DNA of 64,000 nt, from NCBI RefSeq assembly GCF_047276495.1, contig NZ_CP178543.1:2604001-2668000 (forward strand), written 5' to 3'. A program made the translations under genes and the position numbers. A model generated the notes under the pieces. That model was given only the letters and a program-made list of their open reading frames with translations, was not told where the DNA came from and ran no database searches. Shown one piece after another: positions 35,283 to 43,003 of this stretch (the stretch's first letter is position 1; the number at the start of each line of letters is the position of its first letter). This DNA is from Capilliphycus salinus (GTDB lineage: Bacteria > Cyanobacteriota > Cyanobacteriia > Cyanobacteriales > Microcoleaceae).

Positions 35283-37052
35283 ATGACCGTGAACCAGCTT
35301 CTACCAAAAATTAGTGAAATATTAGCCCGTCAGGGGTTAGAGAGTTCCCTAGATTTCTATGCCCATACCAGAGCGGCTTCGGAATCTAATCCTTACACGG
35401 TTTATTATGCCAGTAAACAACGACTTAAGGCCGAACGGGAGTGGTGGGGCGCGATCAAAGCGGTTAATCAACTCCTTAGAGATCTTATTATACAACAGGG
35501 TCGCCAGCGATCGCCGAGTTATTATTCGGGGTCTGAAGTTAGGAAAAAAGAGTTGACTCACGCCACCGGACGAGAGACGCTAACCGAGGATAGACCCCCA
35601 CCTGAAGTTCAAAAATCTCAAGTTCAAAAATCTCAAGCCGCATACCCTTCGACTTGTCAGGGGTTAGTGCTTTCGGGTCCCACTCCGATTTTAATTCATC
35701 CGGCTTTGGCGTTGAATTTTGCGACTCAAGTTTTTCTTCCCCAGATACCGGGTTGGGAGGGGTTTTCTGTACCGACCCGACAAACTTTGCCTTTGCTTCC
35801 GGTGTCTGAGGCTTGTAACGCTTCTATTCCCCCAACTTTTGCCTTTCCTTTATTGCGGGAAGATCCCCAAGCGACCGAACCGTTTTGTATTGTATTAACT
35901 TCTCGGTTTAGTTTGGTGATGGTTTTGGGAGAAGATGCCAAGGGTTGTCCGGCGTTTCAATTTTCTTTTGATCCGGATGTTGTTGAAGAAGCGTTAGAAT
36001 TATTGCGACAAAGAACTCAGCAAATTAACAATCAAAATGAGTTTAAATCTTCTGAGGCAATGATCGATCCGGTGGCGGTGGTTGAGAGTTGGATCGAACA
36101 ATTTCCCGTTGTCGATCCTCACTACAAAACGGTGATGCAGTTTTCTCGTTTATTGTTGGAGAATTTACCTCTAGACTCCGAAAAACCCCGCGAAACGATG
36201 AGAATGCTTAACCCCGCTTCTCAAGAAGCTTCTCAGTCTCAGGAAGTGTTTGTTAATGTTTCTAACCCGACCCCTTGTAACGGTCATGTTCCCAATACTC
36301 ACACATCTACTGAGGCAAGTTTTGACGCTTCTCAGGTTGAGTTAATTCAAGCGATCGCCCACGAAGTCAGAACGCCGCTCGCAACGATTCGCACGTTAAC
36401 CCGATTATTATTAAAGCGGAAAACTTTCGATCCCGATATTGTTCGCAAGCGGTTAGAGATGATCGATCATGAGTGTAGCACACAAATCGATCGCTTTAAC
36501 CTGATTTTTAGAGCGGTTGAGTTAGAACTTTCTCAAGCTAAACAAGCGTCTGAAAATAAAACTCAAAATCCCTCGGTTCAACTCACACCTATGTCGCTCG
36601 GAGATATCTTTCAAAGTAGTCTCCCCCGTTGGCAAAAACAAGCGACTCAGCGCAATCACACCTTAGAAGTTAGTTTACCTCAAAAGTTGCCCCATGTGGT
36701 CAGCGATCCGACGATGTTGGATCAAGTTTTGACGGGTGTTATCGAGAATTTTACTCGCAGTTTACCCTCGGGAAGTCATATTCAAGTTGAAGTTCGTCTG
36801 GCCGGACATCAGTTAAAATTACAATTAGAATCTCACTGTCAGTCTCAACATTCTTCTCCGTTTGAAGCCGCTGCTAAGTCTTCTCTGAAGTCTATCGGGC
36901 GGTTGTTAATGTTCCAACCGGAAACGGGGGCGTTGAGTTTAAATCTGACGGTAACGAAGAATCTTTTTGAAGCGCTTGGCGGTAAATTGGTTGTGCGACA
37001 ACGCTCTCAACAGGGTAAAACCATGACGATTTTCTTGCCGTTAAAATGTTAA
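35283..37052 (+). CDS. histidine kinase-like protein with degenerate ATPase domain
   Basis: 589 residues. N-terminal ~250 residues are a sensor region of unknown family (PKISEILARQGLESSLDF; FCIVLTSRFSLVMVLGED). HisKA contains AIAHEVRTPLATIR with His near 360. The HATPase part keeps an N-box remnant (LTGVIENFTRSLP) and the last strands (GGKLVVRQRSQQGKTMTIFLP), but the DxGxG loop is not recognisable (LESHCQSQHSSP in its place) and the GxGxG lid reads TGALSLNLT. It may bind ATP poorly and act as a phosphotransfer partner or pseudokinase. Monocistronic, followed by an AAACCCGGTTTCT palindrome. Confidence 0.82.
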   Translation: MTVNQLLPKISEILARQGLESSLDFYAHTRAASESNPYTVYYASKQRLKAEREWWGAIKAVNQLLRDLIIQQGRQRSPSYYSGSEVRKKELTHATGRETLTEDRPPPEVQKSQVQKSQAAYPSTCQGLVLSGPTPILIHPALALNFATQVFLPQIPGWEGFSVPTRQTLPLLPVSEACNASIPPTFAFPLLREDPQATEPFCIVLTSRFSLVMVLGEDAKGCPAFQFSFDPDVVEEALELLRQRTQQINNQNEFKSSEAMIDPVAVVESWIEQFPVVDPHYKTVMQFSRLLLENLPLDSEKPRETMRMLNPASQEASQSQEVFVNVSNPTPCNGHVPNTHTSTEASFDASQVELIQAIAHEVRTPLATIRTLTRLLLKRKTFDPDIVRKRLEMIDHECSTQIDRFNLIFRAVELELSQAKQASENKTQNPSVQLTPMSLGDIFQSSLPRWQKQATQRNHTLEVSLPQKLPHVVSDPTMLDQVLTGVIENFTRSLPSGSHIQVEVRLAGHQLKLQLESHCQSQHSSPFEAAAKSSLKSIGRLLMFQPETGALSLNLTVTKNLFEALGGKLVVRQRSQQGKTMTIFLPLKC

Positions 37053-37073
37053 ATATCAGAGGGTAATTCCAGA

Positions 37074-37104
37074 GAAACCCGGTTTCTTTGAGAAACCGGG
37101 TTTC
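37074..37104. repeat. AAACCCGGTTTCT palindrome
   Basis: GAAACCCGGTTTC-TTT-GAGAAACCGGGTTTC between two convergent genes; same family as at 14976. Confidence 0.8.
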
Positions 37105-37144
37105 TGAAAGTTATTAAGTTTACTGACCGTCTGATTTACTTGAT

Positions 37145-37816
37145 TCAGTAATCAGATCTATACTGTTCTAAGTCCACATCGGAAATTTCTTGAGCAGTAA
37201 CCAGTTTATAGTGCTTTTCTTCGACTATTCTAACCTCCGAATCATTTATAGTTAACTCAAACATTGAGATCAGATTATTATCAATAAACTGAGCGGATAC
37301 CGGACGACAAACCAACTCGGGAAAATGATCTGTACAGTATGCAACATCTTGTTTGGTTTGAACAACGCTAATTTGATCGTTTCCACTTTTAGCTTGAACA
37401 GGTACAATAAACTGAGATCCCCTTTGATTCAAACCTACATAAACCTCATCTATTTCTATCTGACCAATCTCACGAACAGTTGTTCTCAAATGATTTTGCA
37501 AAGAATAAGCGGTAATCCCTAAAAAGATATCAATTAATCTATTGTATCTAATCTTTGCAAGGAGAGCCTGTTCATCACCAGATGAATATTTTTCAACGAT
37601 TTCAGGAGTTGAATCGGGAATTTTGATTTCAACTAAACTCATATTGGGTACGATACGATTGACTCGTTCTAAGCTAAATCGGTAGACTCCTCGACCTGCT
37701 AATTCTATTATCCATTCCAAATCAGGAGGTTGAGTCTCTCTGATTTCTTGAGGTAAAGGTCTACGAAATCGGTAACTATAAATTACATCACCGCAGTTTT
37801 TCGCACTTAGACCCAT
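37145..37816 (-). CDS. putative type II restriction endonuclease partner of the C5 methyltransferase
   Basis: 223 residues, no family recognised with certainty. A PD-(D/E)xK-like core is visible: IDEVYVGLNQRG followed by FIVPVQAKSGND, where Asp and QAK occupy the D...(E/Q)xK positions. It lies 139 bp downstream of, and on the same strand as, the cytosine methyltransferase, the usual layout of a type II pair. ATG 37814-37816 has GGAAG close upstream. The frame is open for 26 more codons with coding-like sequence (YYQPELNQFEFSREEIVDIG) but no ATG, GTG or TTG, so the true N-terminus may be longer and use a rare start, or be damaged. Confidence 0.65.
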   Translation of the reverse strand: MGLSAKNCGDVIYSYRFRRPLPQEIRETQPPDLEWIIELAGRGVYRFSLERVNRIVPNMSLVEIKIPDSTPEIVEKYSSGDEQALLAKIRYNRLIDIFLGITAYSLQNHLRTTVREIGQIEIDEVYVGLNQRGSQFIVPVQAKSGNDQISVVQTKQDVAYCTDHFPELVCRPVSAQFIDNNLISMFELTINDSEVRIVEEKHYKLVTAQEISDVDLEQYRSDY

Positions 37817-37955
37817 ATTTCTTCCGATATCTACAATTTCTTCCCGACTAAATTCAAATTGATTAAGTTCGGGTTGATAGTACCGAAAGAAAATTTATAG
37901 GATAATAGAACTATAGATTCTCGACTTTTCTGGTCTGCTCATATCCCAACTATAA

Positions 37956-39263
37956 TTAAGATTTTTTTTTACGATTTCTGGGTGCAATCACATCAGAATT
38001 TACACCATAATATTTTGCTGCTTGCGACATATCAAACCGCAGAAATGCTTCATCTCCAAGTTCAATTTTACCCTCGGGTTTCTCGGGTTTAACGTTCAAC
38101 AATTTAACAATTTCACCGGCGACAGCTTGGGCGAGTAAAGGCGGAACGGAGTTTCCAATTTGGCGAAAACCGTGCCATTTTGTGGCGTGAAATCTAAACC
38201 AATCCGGGTAAGAATGCAGTCTGGCGGCTTCTCTAACGGTAATACATCTGGGCGTAAATGGATGAATAGGACGGGGAGAAGTATAAGCGCCTCTACTACT
38301 CGGTGTTCCCGCCCTCAAGGTATTACATAAACCGTCGGGATTGAGTTTATGAAAGCGGCTAATGGGTTCTGTTTTTCCGGGGGGGGTTTGGGCGAATCTT
38401 TCGATAGATTCTTGGGTGTGTTCGGTTCTTAAACTGGAAGTGAGTAGTTGAGAATTGTATTGGCGAGGATAAGAATAGTTATCGGATTTTTTGACAATTC
38501 CCCTCAACATTTTACCATAAAAACTCGGCCGGTGGAAATCAACATCCGCCCAATCTTGTTGACATAATTCGGGATAATTTTCGATTTCGGGTAAATCTTG
38601 TAAGGCTTCTCGAACTGTGGGCGTTGAAGGAAGATGAGAATAACATTTGGTGACTTTTGAAAGGGGCGGTTTAAAGGTCGGTTCGGGATAATTTGGCAAG
38701 GGTAAATCTTCCCGACATCCCAATAAAAATAACCGCTCGCGATTTTGAGGAACGCCATAATAAGCGGCGTTTAACACTTGATAGGGTTGGCGAACTTTAT
38801 ACCCATAATAGCCAAATTTATGAATGAGTTCTTGAATAAAGGTTTGGTGTTGTCCTGAAACCATTCCTTTAACGTTTTCAAAGACAAAATATTTCGGTTG
38901 GAGTTCGGAAACAATTCGCACAAAATGAAACACCAACAAATTTCGCGGATCTTCTAACAACCGTTTGCCAATTAAAGAAAATCCCTGGCAGGGCGGGCCG
39001 CCAAAAACTAAGTCTATTTCCCGTTTTTTTATGCTAGAATGATATCGGATAAACTCGCCCGATATTGTAGTAATATCTTGGCAAAAAACCGACCAAAGCG
39101 GAAAGTTATAGTCGTGAACGATGCAATGAATCGGATCGATTTCTACAGCCGCGAGAACGTCAAAACCCGCCTGTTCAAAGCCGAGTGTCATTCCACCTGC
39201 ACCCGCAAATAAATCTACAGCAATGGGTCTTTTGGATTGAATCGTGTTTGGCTGATCTGGCAT
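37956..39263 (-). CDS. dcm: DNA (cytosine-5) methyltransferase
   Basis: 435 residues with all main C5-MTase motifs: I DLFAGAGGMTLGFE (about 17-30), IV GGPPCQGFS with catalytic Cys92, VI FENV (about 128), VIII QNRERLFLLG, and C-terminal QIGNSVPPLLA (motif X). It methylates cytosine in an unknown site and should protect the chromosome from the adjacent putative nuclease. The variable recognition region (about 230-340) is of typical length. Specificity cannot be read from sequence. Confidence 0.95.
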   Translation of the reverse strand: MPDQPNTIQSKRPIAVDLFAGAGGMTLGFEQAGFDVLAAVEIDPIHCIVHDYNFPLWSVFCQDITTISGEFIRYHSSIKKREIDLVFGGPPCQGFSLIGKRLLEDPRNLLVFHFVRIVSELQPKYFVFENVKGMVSGQHQTFIQELIHKFGYYGYKVRQPYQVLNAAYYGVPQNRERLFLLGCREDLPLPNYPEPTFKPPLSKVTKCYSHLPSTPTVREALQDLPEIENYPELCQQDWADVDFHRPSFYGKMLRGIVKKSDNYSYPRQYNSQLLTSSLRTEHTQESIERFAQTPPGKTEPISRFHKLNPDGLCNTLRAGTPSSRGAYTSPRPIHPFTPRCITVREAARLHSYPDWFRFHATKWHGFRQIGNSVPPLLAQAVAGEIVKLLNVKPEKPEGKIELGDEAFLRFDMSQAAKYYGVNSDVIAPRNRKKKS

Positions 39264-39365
39264 TTTTGCAATTAATAATCTGGATTTTAGGATTCGGATT
39301 GATTATAACATCATAAAACGCTAAAATCTCAAAAATAGAAGGATTTCTGATTGAGAGATTAACCG

Positions 39366-40028
39366 ATGAAAAAGCACAGCGAGAATCAAAAAGCCGGGGA
39401 ATTTGTTCGTCAAATGAGTTTGGATCGTCGTCAAAAGGCGATGGGTTTTTATGGAATTGGGTTGTTGTTTTTAGTCGGGGTTGGGTTAATATTTTTCGTT
39501 TTTAAAACCTCCGGTATTGGGTTGTTATTGGCTGTAGCTGGAGGAGTTGCGGCTTATTATTATTGGAAAAAAGGCGAATATTGGATGAGACGTTCCGAAC
39601 AAGCTTTAAAAGGTGCAGAAGCGGAACAGGAAGTCGCGGTTATTTTGCGGCTTTTAAATATTAAAAATTGGCAAATTGAATATAATCTTCCCTTGAAACG
39701 TGGGGGCGATGCGGATGTTGTTTTATGTTCTCCTCGGGGAAATTGGTATGTGATTGATGTCAAGTCTCACCGGGGGAGAATCCTTAGAGAAAATAATCGG
39801 TTAAAACGGGCTAAGGGTAATAAAGTTTATGATTTTTCTGAGGGTGATTTATTAAGCAAGGTGAGGGGCCAAGCGTCGGAGGTGGCGCGACTCAAACAAG
39901 TAAAATGGGTGGTTCCTCTGTTATGTTTTACTCGGGCGAAAGTTGTATTTTCTAAAAATAATATCAATGGGGTTTATGTGGTTGAGAAAACGGATTTGAT
40001 TCGGATGTTGGAAAAATTAGAGGGTTAA
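39366..40028 (+). CDS. membrane NERD-domain (nuclease-related) protein
   Basis: 220 residues. Two membrane helices near residues 27-65 (IGLLFLVGVGLIFFVF, GLLLAVAGGVAAYYYW), then a NERD domain: KGAEAEQEVAVILRLL, YNLPLKRGGDADVVLCS and WYVIDVKSHRG, which supply the E, D and DxK positions of the PD-(D/E)xK fold. Biochemical role of NERD proteins is poorly known; nuclease or DNA-binding activity is presumed. Divergent from the methyltransferase gene with 102 bp between, so it may belong to the same accessory block. Confidence 0.85.
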   Translation: MKKHSENQKAGEFVRQMSLDRRQKAMGFYGIGLLFLVGVGLIFFVFKTSGIGLLLAVAGGVAAYYYWKKGEYWMRRSEQALKGAEAEQEVAVILRLLNIKNWQIEYNLPLKRGGDADVVLCSPRGNWYVIDVKSHRGRILRENNRLKRAKGNKVYDFSEGDLLSKVRGQASEVARLKQVKWVVPLLCFTRAKVVFSKNNINGVYVVEKTDLIRMLEKLEG

Positions 40029-40365
40029 TTTTGGCGATATTCGCCTCAATCTTGACCCGGCAGCATTTCAGAACAGTCTAATTTAATCTGTCTCATTAGT
40101 AACAATCGTTAGAATGATCAGATGAAGTTCTGTAACTTTACCTGTATTTTACTTTCACAAGTTTAAAATAAATTGACTTAAACTGTCAGCGCTACTCTGA
40201 AATCAACGCTAAGATCAATTGTAGCATCGGTACATTGAAGAGATGAGTAAATTTGATTATAATGTCGGAATATGCCGCGAACTTAAATGCTAAAATACCA
40301 CGTTCCAATAACGGGGTTACGCTACAAGGTTCAGCAAAGCCAACCTCAAAAGGGAGGATTTTCCA
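40029..40365. other. 337-bp gap upstream of the sigma factor gene
   Basis: No gene seen. A small GGCGATATTCGCC palindrome lies near 40033; the rest is AT-rich and probably holds the sigma factor promoter. Confidence 0.5.
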
Positions 40366-41361
40366 ATGAACTTACAGACTGCAACTTATCCGACGGCAGA
40401 GAATTTAACGAAAATGGATGATGCGGTGGGCGCATTATTCAAAGGAATGGCTCGTTATCCTCTTTTGAAAGCAAATGAGGAAATCGAACTAGCTCGACAG
40501 ATCAAAAGATTTGTACTGCTTGAGGAGTTACAACACCAATTACATCATCAACTGGGAAGATGTGCGAACCCGTCAGAATTAGCTGATGCGGCGGGATTGA
40601 GTGAAGCCGAAGTGAATCATCAGTTTCACCAAGGGAGAATCGCCAAACAAAAAATGATCAGTTCAAATTTGCGCTTGGTGGTTTCGATTGCCAAACGTTA
40701 TATTAACAGAGGCGTTCCGTTTTTAGATTTGATTCAAGAAGGCGCACTGGGGTTAAACCGAGCCACCGAAAAATTTGATCCCGATAAAGGATATAAATTT
40801 TCCACCTACGCCTATTGGTGGATACGCCAGGGAATTACCCGGACTATAGCCAACCAAGGACGAACGGTTCGCCTTCCGGTTCATGTCGTCGAACAACTCA
40901 ATAAATTACAAGGAATTCATCAAGATTTAAGACGGGAACTCCGTCGCAAACCCACAGAAGAGGAACTCGCCGAAGCCTTATCAATTTCCACTCAACAACT
41001 GCGTCTTCTCGAACAAGTCCGCCGCAAATCTCTGTCTTTAAATCATCGGATTGGTTCCGAGGAAAATTCAGAATTAATGGATTTGTTAGAAGATTATGAA
41101 ACCCTCTCCCCCGAGTCGCAAATTAACGAATTGATGATGCGACAAGAATTGCTAGAAGTATTGCGTTCGGTTTTAAATGAACGAGAGCAAGATATTTTAT
41201 CTCTGCGCTATGGTTTAACCACCGGAGTTCCCCATACTTTGGAGGAAGTGAGCGGAATTTGTAGCCTGTCTCGGGAACGGGTTCGTCAAATTCAAGCCAA
41301 AGCCATGCGAAAATTACGCCGTCCTCATGTAGCCGAACGCTTAAAAGGATGGATTAAGTAA
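40366..41361 (+). CDS. group 2 sigma-70 family RNA polymerase sigma factor
   Basis: 331 residues with regions 1.2 to 4.2 and no long N-terminal extension, as for cyanobacterial group 2 sigma factors (SigB-SigE). Region 2: LRLVVSIAKRYINRGVPFLDLIQEG and YKFSTYAYWWIRQGITRTI; region 3: RTVRLPVHVVEQLNKL; region 4: RSVLNEREQDILSLRYGL and LEEVSGICSLSRERVRQIQ. They direct polymerase to stress, dark or nitrogen promoters. GGGAGG precedes ATG. Region 2 reads EGALGLNRATEKFD, with Asn where Ile is usual. Which Sig letter applies is not clear. Confidence 0.93.
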   Translation: MNLQTATYPTAENLTKMDDAVGALFKGMARYPLLKANEEIELARQIKRFVLLEELQHQLHHQLGRCANPSELADAAGLSEAEVNHQFHQGRIAKQKMISSNLRLVVSIAKRYINRGVPFLDLIQEGALGLNRATEKFDPDKGYKFSTYAYWWIRQGITRTIANQGRTVRLPVHVVEQLNKLQGIHQDLRRELRRKPTEEELAEALSISTQQLRLLEQVRRKSLSLNHRIGSEENSELMDLLEDYETLSPESQINELMMRQELLEVLRSVLNEREQDILSLRYGLTTGVPHTLEEVSGICSLSRERVRQIQAKAMRKLRRPHVAERLKGWIK

Positions 41362-41397
41362 GTAAAATTCAGGATAGGGGAGAGGGTTAGAAACAGA

Positions 41398-41460
41398 CAA
41401 AAACCCGATTTTTCGATTCCACTGAGATCTTGCACTCCAGTCAAAAACCCGGTTTCTGGG
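41398..41460. repeat. partial AAACCCGGTTTCT elements
   Basis: CAAAAACCCGATTTTTCG and TCAAAAACCCGGTTTCTGGG in the 363-bp gap 41362-41724, diverged half copies of the dispersed palindrome. Nothing else recognised in the gap. Confidence 0.55.
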
Positions 41461-41724
41461 AACTTGGCTGACCTAAAAACCTCTATTTTTCGTTATCGAA
41501 CCGGGTCGATCAGATTGGGCGCAAAAAGGGTACAAGATTTCAGATTCAATCGACTCGCAGACCAATCCATTTCTATGTTTTCTCTGGGGGGAAATACCCG
41601 TTTTGGTGGCGTTCACGTGCAGATTCTTCAAAGTGAGTCGTTTTGAATTATGATCGGATAACTCGCGATTGGCAAGCAGAGATTTATCTGTTTGCTGGCA
41701 TCTATCCTCCTCCTTTTGACTTTT

Positions 41725-42237
41725 ATGGCTTTAGATTTTATTTTGCGTTTCGCCGTACCCGATGATCTTCCGGCTATCTTTGATCTGATTAAAGCTTTAG
41801 CCGAGTATGAAAAATTATCCCATCAGGTTACGGGTAGTGTGGAGGAATTAAAGGGTCATCTATTTGGCGAGCATCCCTATGCTGAAGTCGTTTTGGCTTC
41901 TGTTGAGGAAAAAATAGTTGGTTTTGCTTTATTTTTCCATAATTATTCTACCTTTTTAACTCAACCGGGCATTTACTTAGAGGATTTGTTTGTTTTACCG
42001 GAATATCGGGGTCAGGGAATTGGTAAGGCTTTAATTGTTTATGTCGCTCAGTTAGCCGTGTTGAGAGGGTGTGGACGCTTTGAATGGAGTGTTTTAGACT
42101 GGAATCAACCGGCTATTGATTTTTATAAGTATATGGGTGCATCTGTTTTAGAAGAATGGCGCATCTGTCGGGTTACGGGTGAAGCGCTCACTCGCATGGT
42201 TGAGAGTCATCGACCGAAAATTAATGAATTACGATAA
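41725..42237 (+). CDS. GNAT family N-acetyltransferase (diamine acetyltransferase-like)
   Basis: 170 residues from ATG 41725 (MALDFILRFAVPDDLPAI); a TTG at 41692 would add 11 hydrophobic residues. Acetyl-CoA binding motif A is YLEDLFVLPEYRGQGIGKAL, then FEWSVLDWNQPAIDFYKYMGA. This pattern is close to spermidine/spermine and thialysine acetyltransferases (LEDLFV, DWN). Likely acetylates a small amine in the cytoplasm. Monocistronic. Confidence 0.9.
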   Translation: MALDFILRFAVPDDLPAIFDLIKALAEYEKLSHQVTGSVEELKGHLFGEHPYAEVVLASVEEKIVGFALFFHNYSTFLTQPGIYLEDLFVLPEYRGQGIGKALIVYVAQLAVLRGCGRFEWSVLDWNQPAIDFYKYMGASVLEEWRICRVTGEALTRMVESHRPKINELR

Positions 42238-43003
42238 TTGATTTGATCAGCTTGTTCTATCGTTTCTCGGATTTCCGGCTGACCTTTTTACCCAAAACCG
42301 GATATCTCATTGACGGAGATTTTCGGTTTCTGCGCGATCGCCATTGACTTCAATTTGATAGTTTTTTCCATGAGATCTATTAAGAGTTAGAATCGGGAGA
42401 ATTTCAAGTCATTTCTGAGATCTTCAGCCCATCCGGTTTTTCGGCTTCCGAGAGTCGATCCGTTGTCGGTAACGGCTATTATCGACCGGTTCAGGATGCC
42501 TACCGATTTGATTATACAATCTAATTGGCTTTCGGCGATCGCAAGCAGGGTGAATTGAATTTCTAGGGAAGCCTTGTCGGTTAAAATCAATTAAGTTTTT
42601 GATGAGAAAGACTTCACAAAAACATGAAAAGCGCTCAAACAGACAGATGATTCTATAAAATTTAAATTTTTGCATTGGCGGACTGCTCTTTTGAGATCTT
42701 GTTGAAATTAAGTTTAAATTTTTTAATAGATCTTCTAATAGGGCTAAAAATCTGGTAAATTGGAGTCAGGAGTTATGTGCTTTTCTCTTGCTGACTCGAG
42801 TCAGAGCGAGCGGAAATCCGCGAAAATCAGATGAGTGAACCCTTCCCTCATCCTTTATTCAAACTGAATCCCCGACCGTATTCCATTTAATTGGAATCAT
42901 TTTTTATATTATAATAGTTTTTGAAACTTAGATTATTTTGAGAATGTAGAAAAAATTTAACAAGCGCTCGGATGGGAATAAGTTTAATAAAATTTTATAA
43001 ATT
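42238..43003. other. 766-bp region without a recognisable gene
   Basis: No coding pattern, tRNA or strong terminator seen. It contains a GCGATCGC octamer, several GAGATCTT-like words and a GACTCGAGTC palindrome near 42812. It is AT-rich near 42600-42760 and 42890-43000, likely holding the promoter of the downstream photoreceptor gene. Confidence 0.5.
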
